The translations under genes were made by a program, and so were the position numbers. Shown here piece after piece: positions 25,793-34,753 of a stretch of DNA of 64,000 bases; position 1 is the first letter of the stretch; each line of letters opens with the position of its first letter. The DNA comes from Rhodococcus wratislaviensis (GTDB lineage: Bacteria > Actinomycetota > Actinomycetes > Mycobacteriales > Mycobacteriaceae): assembly GCF_900455735.1 (NCBI RefSeq), contig NZ_UAUI01000003.1, positions 62,001 through 126,000 on the forward strand, read 5' to 3'. The notes below the pieces were generated by a model. That model was not told the DNA's origin and searched no databases. It saw nothing but the letters and a program-made list of their open reading frames with translations.

Positions 25793-27013
25793 ATGGAATC
25801 CGTTTCGTTCGTACGCGAATACTTGCTGCTCGGGCTGGGTTTCGACCGGCTGGAGGAAGGATTCGTCGACGCGTATACCGGCGATCCCGCGCTGCGCAGG
25901 CAGGTGGAGAACGCGCCGAAGCCCGATCCGCGCGACCTCGCGCGCACGGCGGCGAACCTCCGCGCGGAACTGCCGTCGGCGAGTCTGTCCGAGGAACGGG
26001 CCCGGTTCCTCGACGTCCATCTCCGTGCCCTCGAATGCTCGGGGCGCAAGTTCGCGGGTGACGACGTCGGCTTCGTCGACGAGGTCGAGGCGTACTTCGA
26101 CGTCCGCATCGAACGCGGCGACGAGGAGCAGTACCGGGAGGCGCACCGGAAGATGGACGCCGTGCTGCCCGGAACGGGCCCGCTCGCCGAACGCATCCGG
26201 GCCCACCGCGCGAAGGACGCGATCCCCGCGGAGCGGTTGCAGGAATGCGTCGACGCCTTCTCGAGCGCCCTGCGCGACCTCGTGCGGGAGCACTACGCAC
26301 TGCCCGACTCGGAGGTCGTCGAGTACGAGGTGGTGGGCGACAAGCCGTGGTCGGGGTTCAACTACTACCTCGGCGACTACCGTTCCCGGGTCGCGATCAA
26401 CTCCGACCTCGAGCAGCACATGTCGAACCTGCCGCGCCTGATCGCCCACGAGTCGTACCCGGGCCACCACACCGAGCACTGCCGCAAGGAAGCCGGACTG
26501 GTCGGGTCGGGACAGCTCGAGCAGACGTTGTTCGTCGTCAACACCCCGCAGTGCCTGATGGCCGAGGGCCTCGCGGATCTCGCGCTCGAATCGATCGTCG
26601 GGTCCGACTGGGGGCTGTGGGCGCAGGAAATCTACGCCGACCTCGGCCTCCGATTCGACGGTGAGCAGGCACAACGCCTGTCCGGGGCGTCCGGGCAGCT
26701 GCTCGGTGTGCGGCAGGACGCCGCGATGATGCTGCACGACGAGGGTCGAAGCCACGACGACGTCGCGGCGTTCCTGCAGCGGTGGAGCCTGTCGACCCCC
26801 GAGCGTGCCCGGCAGTCGCTGCGCTTCCTGTCGTCGCCACTGTGGCGGGCGTACACCAGCACCTATGTGGAGGGGTACCGCCTGCTCGGTGGCTGGCTGG
26901 CCGAGGTGCCCGTCGGCGCGGAGCGGTCGGAGCGGTTCCGTCGACTGCTCGACGAGCCGCTTGTTCCCAGCGTCCTGCGTGCCGGTGAGGGGTACCTCAC
27001 CGCGGGCGGTTAG
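25793..27013 (+). CDS. DUF885-type metallopeptidase-like protein
   Basis: 406 residues, probably cytosolic, with no signal peptide. The zinc-site motif HESYPGHHTEH sits near residue 220 and is followed by a distal Glu region AEGLADLALES, the arrangement of DUF885/gluzincin peptidases, which carry HExxxGH instead of HExxH. NYYLGDYRSRVAINSD precedes it. A single DUF885 domain covers most of the length. Substrate unknown. The ATG lacks a strong ribosome binding site; TAAGGT at 25779-25784 ends 8 bases upstream, fitting a leaderless start. It is divergent from coaA. Confidence 0.8.
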   Translation: MESVSFVREYLLLGLGFDRLEEGFVDAYTGDPALRRQVENAPKPDPRDLARTAANLRAELPSASLSEERARFLDVHLRALECSGRKFAGDDVGFVDEVEAYFDVRIERGDEEQYREAHRKMDAVLPGTGPLAERIRAHRAKDAIPAERLQECVDAFSSALRDLVREHYALPDSEVVEYEVVGDKPWSGFNYYLGDYRSRVAINSDLEQHMSNLPRLIAHESYPGHHTEHCRKEAGLVGSGQLEQTLFVVNTPQCLMAEGLADLALESIVGSDWGLWAQEIYADLGLRFDGEQAQRLSGASGQLLGVRQDAAMMLHDEGRSHDDVAAFLQRWSLSTPERARQSLRFLSSPLWRAYTSTYVEGYRLLGGWLAEVPVGAERSERFRRLLDEPLVPSVLRAGEGYLTAGG

Positions 27014-27034
27014 GAAGTCCTCACGGGTACTTCG

Positions 27035-27040
27035 TAGACT
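27035..27040 (+). promoter_or_regulatory. Likely -10 element of glyA
   Basis: TAGACT lies about 40 bp upstream of the glyA start, which itself has GGAG at a good distance. This gives a leader of roughly 33 bases. No glycine riboswitch is visible. Confidence 0.4.
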
Positions 27041-27079
27041 GGGAGCATTCGTTTCCGCATCCAGCTTGGAGATCCCTCG

Positions 27080-28375
27080 ATGACCGCTGTGCCCGGTACC
27101 GACGTCAACACGGCCCCCCTCGCCGAACTCGACCCCGAAGTCGCCCAGGCCATGGCAGGTGAGCTGGCCCGTCAGCGCGACACGCTGGAGATGATCGCCT
27201 CGGAGAACTTCGTTCCCCGCGCGGTTCTCCAGGCGCAGGGCAGCGTCCTCACCAACAAGTACGCCGAGGGATACCCGGGTCGCCGCTACTACGGCGGTTG
27301 CGAGCACGTCGACGTCATCGAGGACCTCGCCCGCGCCCGCGCGAAGGAACTGTTCGGCGCCGACTTCGCGAACGTCCAGCCGCACTCCGGCGCACAGGCC
27401 AACGCGGCGGTCCTGATGGCCCTGATGAACCCCGGCGAGAAGCTCCTCGGCCTCGACCTTGCGCATGGCGGCCACCTCACGCACGGCATGAAGCTGAACT
27501 TCTCCGGCAAGCTCTACGACGTCGAGTCGTACGGGGTCAGCAAGGAAGACCACCGCATCGACATGGACGAGGTCCGCAAGATCGCCGTCGCCGCGCAGCC
27601 GAAGGTCATGGTCGCCGGCTGGTCCGCGTACCCGCGTCACGAGGACTTCGCCGCGTTCCGTTCGATCGCCGACGAGGTCGGCGCGTACCTGTGGGTCGAC
27701 ATGGCGCACTTCGCGGGCCTGGTGGCGGCCGGGCTGCACCCGTCGCCCGTTCCCTACGCCGACGTCGTGTCCAGCACCGTTCACAAGACGCTCGGCGGGC
27801 CGCGCTCCGGCCTGATCCTCGCCAAGCAGGAGTGGGCGAAGAAGCTCAACTCCGCCGTCTTCCCCGGCCAGCAGGGCGGGCCGCTGATGCACGCCATCGC
27901 CGCCAAGGCCGTCTCCTTGAAGATCGCGGGCACCGAGGAGTTCAAGGACCGTCAGCAGCGCACCCTGACCGGCGCGAAGATCCTCGCCGAGCGTCTGACC
28001 GGCGCGGATGTCGTCGACAAGGGTGTCAGCGTTCTCACCGGCGGCACCGACGTGCACCTCGTGCTCGTCGACCTGCGCAACTCGCAGCTCGACGGCCAGC
28101 AGGGTGAGGACCTTCTCCACGAGGTCGGCATCACCGTCAACCGCAACGCGGTGCCGTTCGACCCGCGCCCGCCGATGGTCACGTCCGGCCTGCGGATCGG
28201 CACGGCGGCGCTCGCGTCGCGTGGGTTCGGGGACGAGCAGTTCACCGAGGTCGCCGACATCATCGGCACCGCGCTCGCCGGATCGTCCGACGTCGAGACG
28301 CTGAAGTCCCGCGTATCGAAGCTCGCCGCCGACTTCCCGCTGTACGAGGGTCTCGAGGACTGGCGCCTGATCTAG
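27080..28375 (+). CDS. glyA: Serine hydroxymethyltransferase
   Basis: 431 residues, PLP enzyme of one-carbon metabolism: serine plus tetrahydrofolate to glycine and 5,10-methylene-tetrahydrofolate. The PLP lysine is Lys236 in [14 protein letters not shown]. The N-terminal motifs [14 protein letters not shown] and [14 protein letters not shown] are complete. The ATG has GGAG 8 bases upstream. The TAG stop codon forms the left edge of a palindromic element. M. tuberculosis has glyA1 (Rv1093) in the same place after coaA. Confidence 0.96.
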   Translation: MTAVPGTDVNTAPLAELDPEVAQAMAGELARQRDTLEMIASENFVPRAVLQAQGSVLTNKYAEGYPGRRYYGGCEHVDVIEDLARARAKELFGADFANVQPHSGAQANAAVLMALMNPGEKLLGLDLAHGGHLTHGMKLNFSGKLYDVESYGVSKEDHRIDMDEVRKIAVAAQPKVMVAGWSAYPRHEDFAAFRSIADEVGAYLWVDMAHFAGLVAAGLHPSPVPYADVVSSTVHKTLGGPRSGLILAKQEWAKKLNSAVFPGQQGGPLMHAIAAKAVSLKIAGTEEFKDRQQRTLTGAKILAERLTGADVVDKGVSVLTGGTDVHLVLVDLRNSQLDGQQGEDLLHEVGITVNRNAVPFDPRPPMVTSGLRIGTAALASRGFGDEQFTEVADIIGTALAGSSDVETLKSRVSKLAADFPLYEGLEDWRLI

Positions 28376-28446
28376 GCGGCTCCGCCGCCCGTGCGTGGCC
28401 TGCGAGTGCAGGGACTCGTTAACCACGCACGGGCGCCGCAGGCGCC
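28375..28446. repeat. Three-part palindromic element, copy 4
   Basis: Left mini-hairpin GGCGGC-TCC-GCCGCC is identical to copy 2 and starts on the G of the glyA TAG. The central stem is CCCGTGCGTGG with CCACGCACGGG, enclosing a smaller CGAGT/ACTCG stem. The right mini-hairpin is GGCGCC-GCA-GGCGCC. Confidence 0.85.
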
Positions 28447-28564
28447 TCCACGTAACTTGATGTTCACCGACACGCCCGCCGCTCGCACGGCCGTCCGGCG
28501 TGTTTGGCAGTACCGTCGGGGGTAACAGGCAGCGGGGAAGTTGCTTGTACGGGAGGTCCTGATC

Positions 28565-28675
28565 GTGGCTGACACACTCAGTGCGAGGGGGCCGGCGCCC
28601 GGCCCTCGTGTGGTGACACACCAGGGACGGACCGGTCCAGCGAACCGAGTTTGCGTGGGTGCCACGCAGACCTAG
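28565..28675 (+). CDS. Candidate 36-codon ORF upstream of phoH2 (leader peptide or antitoxin)
   Basis: GTG start with an excellent GGGAGG ribosome binding site 8 bases upstream. It reads [20 protein letters not shown] and continues to GATQT, 36 residues. Its TAG stop lies inside the AGGAG of the phoH2 ribosome binding site, so the two would be translationally coupled. In mycobacteria, phoH2 is preceded by a small antitoxin gene (phoAT). The position matches, but I see no sequence proof of homology and the peptide is shorter. It could also be a coupling leader or a chance ORF. Confidence 0.4.
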   Translation: MADTLSARGPAPGPRVVTHQGRTGPANRVCVGATQT

Positions 28676-28683
28676 GAGCCAAC

Positions 28684-30051
28684 GTGACTGCTTCACGCTC
28701 CGTCTCAGCCCGCGTCGGACGTTCGTCCGCCGCCCCCAGGAAATCGTCGGATTCTGCAGTTCGTACGTTCGTACTCGACACCTCCGTACTGCTGTCCGAT
28801 CCCTGGGCCGTCACCAGGTTCGCCGAGCACCGTGTGGTGCTTCCCCTCGTCGTGATCAGCGAGCTCGAAGGGAAGCGGCACCACCACGAGTTGGGATGGT
28901 TCGCAAGAGAATCGCTGCGCATGCTCGACGACCTCCGTCTGGAATACGGTCGTCTCGACCAGCCCGTGCCGATCGGCACCGAGGGCGGCACCCTGCAGGT
29001 CGAGCTGAACCACACCGACCCGTCGGTTCTCCCGGTCGGATTCCGCACGGACAGTAACGATTCGAGGATTCTGGCCTGCGCACTGAATCTGGAGGCCGAG
29101 GGTGGCGACGTCGTCCTGGTCAGCAAGGACATCCCGCTGCGGGTGAAGGCTGGTGCGGTGGGACTTCCCGCCGACGAATACCACGCCCACGACGTCGTTC
29201 CGTCGGGTTGGACGGGTATGACCGAACTGGACGTGGCGTCCTCGTCGATCGACGAACTGTTCTCCGAGGGTGTCGTCGACCTGGAGGAGGCCCGGGAGCT
29301 TCCGTGCCACACGGGCATTCGGCTGCTGGGCGGTTCGTCGAGCGCGCTGGGCCGCGTGAACGCCGAGAAGCGGGTGCAGTTGGTGCGGGGGGAGCGTGAG
29401 GCCTTCGGTCTGCACGGACGTTCGGCCGAGCAGCGGATCGCCCTGGACATCCTGCTGGACGACAGTGTCGGCATCGTGTCGCTGGGCGGCAAGGCGGGCA
29501 CCGGCAAGTCGGCGCTCGCGTTGACGGCGGGGCTGGAGGCGGTGCTCGAGCGTCGCACCCAGCGGAAAGTCGTTGTCTTCCGGCCGCTCTACGCGGTGGG
29601 CGGGCAGGAACTCGGCTACCTGCCGGGTAGTGAGAGCGAGAAGATGGGCCCGTGGGCCCAGGCGGTCTTCGACACTCTCGACGGCCTCGCCAGCACCGAG
29701 GTGATGGACGAGGTGATCAGCCGCGGCATGCTGGAAGTGTTGCCACTCACGCATATTCGCGGACGGTCACTGCACGATTCGTTCGTGATCGTGGACGAGG
29801 CGCAGTCGCTGGAACGCAACGTGCTGCTCACGGTGCTCTCCCGCCTCGGCACCGGCTCCCGGGTGATCCTCACCCACGACGTCGCGCAGCGCGACAACCT
29901 GAGGGTCGGACGTCACGACGGTGTGGCCGCGGTGATCGAGAAGCTCAAGGGGCATCCGCTGTTCGCGCACATCACGTTGACGCGCAGTGAGCGTTCGCCG
30001 ATCGCGGCGCTCGTGACGGAGATGCTGGAGGAGTTCGGGCCGACGCCGTAG
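28684..30051 (+). CDS. phoH: PhoH2: PIN ribonuclease domain fused to PhoH ATPase
   Basis: 455 residues. The N-terminal PIN domain starts near [12 protein letters not shown] (residues about 30-41) with further acidic residues in ISELEGK and [10 protein letters not shown]. The C-terminal PhoH ATPase has Walker [14 protein letters not shown] and Walker [14 protein letters not shown]. Such PIN-PhoH fusions unwind and cut RNA in an ATP-dependent way and act as toxins in mycobacterial toxin-antitoxin pairs. The GTG at 28684 is preceded by AGGAG with 5 bases spacing. A 36-codon ORF precedes it. A terminator shared with the next gene follows. Confidence 0.92.
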   Translation: MTASRSVSARVGRSSAAPRKSSDSAVRTFVLDTSVLLSDPWAVTRFAEHRVVLPLVVISELEGKRHHHELGWFARESLRMLDDLRLEYGRLDQPVPIGTEGGTLQVELNHTDPSVLPVGFRTDSNDSRILACALNLEAEGGDVVLVSKDIPLRVKAGAVGLPADEYHAHDVVPSGWTGMTELDVASSSIDELFSEGVVDLEEARELPCHTGIRLLGGSSSALGRVNAEKRVQLVRGEREAFGLHGRSAEQRIALDILLDDSVGIVSLGGKAGTGKSALALTAGLEAVLERRTQRKVVVFRPLYAVGGQELGYLPGSESEKMGPWAQAVFDTLDGLASTEVMDEVISRGMLEVLPLTHIRGRSLHDSFVIVDEAQSLERNVLLTVLSRLGTGSRVILTHDVAQRDNLRVGRHDGVAAVIEKLKGHPLFAHITLTRSERSPIAALVTEMLEEFGPTP

Positions 30052-30070
30052 GCGCCTGCCCCGCAGCGTG

Positions 30071-30111
30071 TTCCGCCCGATGTCGCACGGTCCGTGCGGC
30101 ATCGGGCGGAA
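30071..30111. terminator. Bidirectional terminator between phoH and the epoxide hydrolase gene
   Basis: Twenty-base arms starting TTCCGCCCGATG pair with one wobble mismatch around a tight turn. It lies 19 bases after the phoH stop and 3 bases from the converging gene. Confidence 0.8.
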
Positions 30112-30114
30112 ACG

Positions 30115-30546
30115 TCAGAAGGCGCGCACGATCCCTTTGAGCGTGCCCCACAGGAAGTCCCGGCTGCTGAAGTAGTCGCGCCAGACGGCGATCTTGCCGT
30201 CCTTCATCTCGAACGTGCCGCACACCCAGAATTCGCTGCGCAGCCGCTTGTAGATCAGGACGTCCGTGCGTTCGGTCAGCACGGCCGTTCCGTCGCCGGC
30301 GATGTGGTGCAGACGCACGTCGAATCCGACACCGGGGCGGCTCATTCCGCGGAGAATCCGCATGACGGCGCCGAGCCCGCGGATCTTGGGCAGGGACACG
30401 TTGTGCCACACGATGTCCTGGTGCAGATACTGCTGCGCGGCGTCCGGGTCGCCGGCGACGAGTGCATCCAGGAATGCCCGGACCACCTGGACATCTGCCG
30501 TGTCGGTTCGAGCGGTTCCCGTGGGTGCGTGCGAGTTCGTGCTCAT
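30115..30546 (-). CDS. Limonene-1,2-epoxide hydrolase-like protein (EphG-like)
   Basis: 143 residues, SnoaL/NTF2-like fold. The family catalytic triad Asp-Arg-Asp is visible: Arg and Asp in LTERTDVLI, and the second Asp in IAVWRDYFSSRD; FWVCGTFEMKDGKI lies between. This pattern is close to M. tuberculosis EphG, which opens epoxides of lipids or sterols by direct water attack. Substrate here is unknown. It is cytosolic, with no signal peptide. It lies 26 bases after the beta-lactamase-fold lipoprotein gene on the same strand and may be in its operon. Confidence 0.8.
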   Translation of the reverse strand: MSTNSHAPTGTARTDTADVQVVRAFLDALVAGDPDAAQQYLHQDIVWHNVSLPKIRGLGAVMRILRGMSRPGVGFDVRLHHIAGDGTAVLTERTDVLIYKRLRSEFWVCGTFEMKDGKIAVWRDYFSSRDFLWGTLKGIVRAF

Positions 30547-30572
30547 GGTCTTCTTCCCGTCGATGTGTCGGC

Positions 30573-32183
30573 TCAGCGGGCGAATGTCCCGCGACCTTCC
30601 GTGTCGTAGTACTCGAGTGTGACGTTGTTGCCGGCGAACGTGGCCTTCGAGATGGTTCCGGGCGGGGCGTTCTCACCGCGGGGTGTGAAGGTGAAGGTGT
30701 CGCCGTCCCAGTGGGTGAGTGGGAAGGTCTGCCCGGCGGGCCCGAGTTGGAGCGTCAGCGCGCCGTTGCTCTCGGTGACGACGGCGGGGCCCCAATACGG
30801 GTTGCCGTAGGTGCCCGCGTAGGTCGGGAGGGGTTGCGGCGGTGCCGGGTTCGCGGGGGCAGTCTGGCCGACGAGACTGCCCTCGGGCTCGTCCATCGGC
30901 GCGATGGCCTGCCGGTACAGTGACCTCCAGTCCTCGCGGATCTCCCCGAACTGCACGAGGTCGGCGAACTCGGCGGTGAGGGACTCGGGGATGCCGATGG
31001 GCGACCCGTTGGTCAGGGCGACGATGGCGACGTCGGCGGACGGTATCGCGACGAAGTTCGTCGCCACCCCGAGCTGGAACCCGCCGGAGTGGCTGAGGGA
31101 GACCCGCCCTGCTGGGGTGGTCGAGACGTTGAACCCGTACCCGTACGACCCCGGCCGGCTGTCCATCGACCGCGGTGGGCTGGACACCATCTGAGGACTG
31201 ACCGCGGGGAGCAGCGCTTCGGGGGACACGATCTCCTTGCCCTCGAACGTTCCGTCGGCCAGCAGCATCGCCAGCCATTTGCCCATGTCGTTGACGGACG
31301 AGCTCACTCCGCCTGCGGGGGACTGGGCGTCGGGGTCGCGCACCGCATCGGCGACGTACTTGCCGTCGACGAGTTGATGCGCGACTGCCCGGTCGCTGCG
31401 GGCCTGATAGTCGGCGAATCGAGAACTCGTGGACGACATCCCCAGCGGCTGGTAGATCGTCTGCTCGGACAGTGTCGCCCAGTCCGTCCCGGACGCCGCC
31501 GCGACAGCCTCCGCCGCCGCGGTGAGGCCGAAGTTGGTGTACTCGTAGGTGATCCGGAACGGGTTCAGCGGTTCGAGCCGGAGCTTGTCGAGCACCTGCT
31601 GCTGGTTGTACCCCAGGTCCTCGAGCAGATCGCCGGCATGATCGGGCAACCCCGACCGGTGCGAGTACAGATCACCCACCGTGACGTGCTCGGTGACCCA
31701 CGGGTCGGCGAGCGCGAAACCGGGCAACTTCGAGACCACGGGAGTGTCCCAGCCGATCGCGCCGGCATCGACCTGATGGGCCACCACCGTGGACCCCACC
31801 GGCTTCGACATCGACGCCAGCTGAAACACGGTGTCGGCGTCCACTTTCTGATCGGTGCCCGCCTCGCGCACCCCGAACCCCTTCGCGTAGACGGTCTGCC
31901 CACCGTGGACGACGGCGACCGCCATACCCGGAAGTCCGGAACTCTCCATCAACTCGTTCGCGAGGTCGTCGAGACGGCCCACGGCGTCGTCGATCTGACC
32001 GTCCGGGATGTCGACGCCCGCGACCGTGCCCGGGTTCGGCGGCTGGGAAGACTCCGAGGTGGGGGTTCCGCCGGACGTCGCGGCGGACCCGGAGTCGTCC
32101 GTGTCGGAGCCGCAACCCGTCACGAGTGACCCGCCGAGCGCGAGAGCCGACAGGAGGATCGTCAGGTTCCGATGTCTGCGCAT
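30573..32183 (-). CDS. Lipoprotein of the beta-lactamase/D-Ala carboxypeptidase (class C) fold
   Basis: 536 residues from the ATG at 32183 (GAGG seven bases upstream). Signal peptide with lipobox VTGC, so Cys24 is the lipidated residue. The serine-hydrolase motifs are SMSK at 124-127, YTN (the YxN motif) near 210, and HSGG replacing KTG. DUF3471-like beta-barrel sequence fills the C-terminal about 100 residues (TYGNPYWGPAVV). Such proteins are surface esterases, D-amino-acid peptidases or penicillin-binding-like enzymes; resistance activity is not implied. It is divergent from the DesA2-like gene. Confidence 0.85.
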   Translation of the reverse strand: MRRHRNLTILLSALALGGSLVTGCGSDTDDSGSAATSGGTPTSESSQPPNPGTVAGVDIPDGQIDDAVGRLDDLANELMESSGLPGMAVAVVHGGQTVYAKGFGVREAGTDQKVDADTVFQLASMSKPVGSTVVAHQVDAGAIGWDTPVVSKLPGFALADPWVTEHVTVGDLYSHRSGLPDHAGDLLEDLGYNQQQVLDKLRLEPLNPFRITYEYTNFGLTAAAEAVAAASGTDWATLSEQTIYQPLGMSSTSSRFADYQARSDRAVAHQLVDGKYVADAVRDPDAQSPAGGVSSSVNDMGKWLAMLLADGTFEGKEIVSPEALLPAVSPQMVSSPPRSMDSRPGSYGYGFNVSTTPAGRVSLSHSGGFQLGVATNFVAIPSADVAIVALTNGSPIGIPESLTAEFADLVQFGEIREDWRSLYRQAIAPMDEPEGSLVGQTAPANPAPPQPLPTYAGTYGNPYWGPAVVTESNGALTLQLGPAGQTFPLTHWDGDTFTFTPRGENAPPGTISKATFAGNNVTLEYYDTEGRGTFAR

Positions 32184-32333
32184 TGGTGATCCTCTGCTCG
32201 GGCCCGGGGAACACTGCCAGCCTAACGACTGCAAGTCCATGACCTGGCCGTTTTCGTCACAACGCCGGCGTTGTTCCCGTCGAATTCACCGGTGGTCGAC
32301 CCGGCGCCGGGTCGCGGACGCTACGGTGTGCGG

Positions 32334-33191
32334 ATGCCGATTGAAAAGAATGACTCGCAGCTGCTCAGTGAGCTGGCCCCGGTGGTGGACGAAAACCTCA
32401 CACGTCACATCGCCGAGGCGGACGGCTGGCAGCCGCACGATCTGGTTCCCTGGGACCAGGGCAAGAACTTTGCGTTCATGGGTGGAACGGATTGGTCGGC
32501 AGATCAGTCGACGCTGAGCGACGTCGAGGCGCTCGCGCTGACCGTGGGTGTGCTGGTGGCGGACAACGTCCCCGCGTACCACCGGGAGATCGCCAAGCAC
32601 CTCGCCCTGGTGGGCCCGTGGTGGCGCTGGGTGGGTCGCTGGACCGCGGAGGAGAATCGGCACTCCATCGTGCTGCGGAACTACCTGATGGTGACGCGCG
32701 CCGTCGATCCCGTCGCCCTCGAGCGCGCCCGGATGGACGAGATGGTCCGCGGGTACGCGATGCCGCCGATGCACCTGCTCGAGATGCTCGCGAACTCCGC
32801 GTTCGAGGAAAAGGCCGCGGCAGTGCGTCATCACAACACGGCAGCGCTCGGCGAGGACGCGCTGGTGGCCGTGATCGCCGAGCGGCTGGCCACGGACGAC
32901 GAACTGCAGTCGTTGTTCTACCGGAACATCGTCGAGGCCGCGTTCGAGTTGGTACCCGATCAGACGATGCGGGCCATCGCGTCGCGGATCGCCGCGTTCG
33001 ACGTGCCGAGCGTGGCACTGCCCGGCGGAACCGACAGCACCGCGGTGCTCGCCGAGGCCGGCATCTACGACCCCGCCCAGCAGGGGGAGAAGGTCTTCGC
33101 CCCGCTGCTCCGCTCGTGGAACATCGCCGGGCGCGCCGATCTCGGCCCGGAGGGCGAGAAGGCCCGCGACGAGCTGTCCGCGCTGCTGTAG
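32334..33191 (+). CDS. Acyl-ACP desaturase-like protein (DesA2-like)
   Basis: 285 residues of the ferritin-like di-iron desaturase family. PWDQGKNFAFMGG and WTAEENRHSIVLRNYL hold the first Glu pair and EENRH iron motif; AFEEKAAAVRHHN supplies a further Glu. The second DExxH-type motif reads TDDELQSLFYRN, so the His is missing. It resembles M. tuberculosis DesA2 (Rv1094), which lies between glyA and phoH2 there; here the gene sits after a lipoprotein gene. It may bind metal poorly or have a non-enzymatic role. TACGGT at 32322-32327 ends 6 bases before the ATG, suggesting a leaderless start. A terminator follows. Confidence 0.8.
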   Translation: MPIEKNDSQLLSELAPVVDENLTRHIAEADGWQPHDLVPWDQGKNFAFMGGTDWSADQSTLSDVEALALTVGVLVADNVPAYHREIAKHLALVGPWWRWVGRWTAEENRHSIVLRNYLMVTRAVDPVALERARMDEMVRGYAMPPMHLLEMLANSAFEEKAAAVRHHNTAALGEDALVAVIAERLATDDELQSLFYRNIVEAAFELVPDQTMRAIASRIAAFDVPSVALPGGTDSTAVLAEAGIYDPAQQGEKVFAPLLRSWNIAGRADLGPEGEKARDELSALL

Positions 33192-33202
33192 GACTTCTGC
33201 GC

Positions 33203-33238
33203 GAGAGGGCCCGCACTCCGGCGAGTGCGGGCCCTCTC
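33203..33238. terminator. Bidirectional terminator between the DesA2-like gene and fum
   Basis: Perfect 16-bp arms (GAGAGGGCCCGCACTC and complement) with the loop CGGC, 11 bases past each of the two converging stop codons. Confidence 0.85.
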
Positions 33239-33249
33239 CGTCGGCAGGG

Positions 33250-34653
33250 TCAGTCCTTCACCTTCGCCATCGCCAGCACGTCGAGACGCTTGTCGAGTTC
33301 TTCCTCGCTCAGCTTGTCGCCGATCAGACCACGGTCGACGACGGTCTCGCGGATGGTCTTCTTCTCCTTCAGCGCCTGCTTGGCGACGGCCGCGGCCTCC
33401 TCGTATCCGATCGCGGAGTTCAGCGGCGTCACGATGGACGGCGACGACTCCGCGAGGGTCTTGAGGTGCTCGGTGTTCGCGACGAGCCCCACGACGCACC
33501 GGTCGGCGAACAACCGCGAGACGTTGGCCAGCAACGTCAACGATTCGAGCAGGTTCCGCGCCATCATCGGGATGTAGACGTTGAGCTCGAATGCGCCCGC
33601 GGCACCGCCCCAGGCGACCGCGGCATCGTTACCGACCACCTGAGCGGCGACCTGGGTGGCGGCCTCCGGCAACACCGGATTGACCTTGCCGGGCATGATC
33701 GAACTGCCGGGCTGCAGGTCGGGGAGGCGGATCTCGCCGAGACCGGTGAGCGGCCCCGACCCCATCCAGCGGATGTCGTTGGCGATCTTGGTCAGGGACA
33801 CCGCGATCGTGCGCAGCGCACCGGACGCCTCCACCAGGCCGTCCCGCGCCGCCTGCGCCTCGAAACTGTTCTTCGCCGGTGTGAGGGCGTCGACGCCCGT
33901 CGCCTTGACCAGTTCGGCGACGACCTTCGGGCCGAATCCGTCGGGGGCGTTGAGTCCCGTTCCGACCGCGGTGCCGCCGATGGGCAGCTCACCGAGCCGG
34001 GGCAGGCAGGCGACGACCCGCTCCATCCCCGCCTCCATCTGGCGGGCGTAACCGCCGAACTCCTGGCCGAGGGTCACCGGGACGGCGTCCATGAGGTGGG
34101 TGCGGCCCGACTTCACGACGTGCTTCCACTCGGTGGACTTGTCGAGCAGCGCCAGGCGCAGATGGTCGAGGGCGGGGAGGAGGTCTTTCACCGCGGACTC
34201 GGTCGCCGCGACGTGCGTCGCGGTGGGAAAGGTGTCGTTGGACGACTGCGACATGTTGACGTCGTCATTGGGATGGACGACCACACCGTTCGCCGCGGCG
34301 ATCGATGCGATCACCTCGTTGGCGTTCATGTTGGAACTGGTGCCCGAGCCCGTCTGGAAGACGTCGATGGGGAACTGATCGTCGTGCTTGCCCTCGGCGA
34401 TCTCGCCCGCCGCGGCGATGATGGCGTCCGCCTTCTCGGCGTCGAGGAGGCCGAGGTCCTTGTTGACCTGCGCACAGGCCGCCTTCAATAGACCCATTGC
34501 GCGTATCTGGGTGCGCTCGAGACCTCGACCGCTGATCGGGAAGTTCTCGACGGCGCGCTGAGTTTGCGCGCGCCACAGGGCATCCACGGGCACCCGCACC
34601 TCGCCCATGGTGTCGTGTTCGATCCGGTACTGCTGCTCGTTGCTCTCGGTCAT
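33250..34653 (-). CDS. fumC: Fumarate hydratase, class II
   Basis: 467 residues. Iron-independent interconversion of fumarate and malate in the citric acid cycle, a homotetramer in the cytosol. The family signature [12 protein letters not shown] is intact and contains the flexible catalytic Ser loop. [14 protein letters not shown] and [11 protein letters not shown] provide the other substrate-binding regions. The order fum-glpX is the same as M. tuberculosis Rv1098c-Rv1099c. A palindromic element separates the two. Confidence 0.96.
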   Translation of the reverse strand: MTESNEQQYRIEHDTMGEVRVPVDALWRAQTQRAVENFPISGRGLERTQIRAMGLLKAACAQVNKDLGLLDAEKADAIIAAAGEIAEGKHDDQFPIDVFQTGSGTSSNMNANEVIASIAAANGVVVHPNDDVNMSQSSNDTFPTATHVAATESAVKDLLPALDHLRLALLDKSTEWKHVVKSGRTHLMDAVPVTLGQEFGGYARQMEAGMERVVACLPRLGELPIGGTAVGTGLNAPDGFGPKVVAELVKATGVDALTPAKNSFEAQAARDGLVEASGALRTIAVSLTKIANDIRWMGSGPLTGLGEIRLPDLQPGSSIMPGKVNPVLPEAATQVAAQVVGNDAAVAWGGAAGAFELNVYIPMMARNLLESLTLLANVSRLFADRCVVGLVANTEHLKTLAESSPSIVTPLNSAIGYEEAAAVAKQALKEKKTIRETVVDRGLIGDKLSEEELDKRLDVLAMAKVKD

Positions 34654-34684
34654 GCGTCAAACATGCCACTTCTGAGCGCGTCGT

Positions 34685-34753
34685 GGGGGCGCTCCCCGTA
34701 CGCCTTTCCGGTAGCCGGAGCTACCGGAAAGGCGCACGGGCAGCGGAGCTGCC
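34685..34753. repeat. Three-part palindromic element, copy 5 (variant central stem)
   Basis: The central stem GCCTTTCCGGTAGC (34702-34715) and its perfect complement (34720-34733) enclose CGGA. On the left GGGG/CCCC form a mini-hairpin, and on the right GGCAGC-GGA-GCTGCC (34739-34753) ends on the first base of the glpX stop. The central sequence differs from the GTGAGTGG copies but the layout is the same. Confidence 0.75.

Noticed and set aside
25666..26061. ORF with a signal-peptide-like start (MPRISAVVVALASSGC) before the DUF885 gene
   Set aside because: It runs 270 bases into the peptidase gene in another frame and becomes an Arg-rich shadow; no ribosome binding site.
25778..28696. A very long open frame antisense to the metallopeptidase, glyA and phoH genes
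   Set aside because: High GC leaves the antisense frames open; the composition is low-complexity Arg/Val/Asp text with no family motif, while the sense genes have intact active sites.
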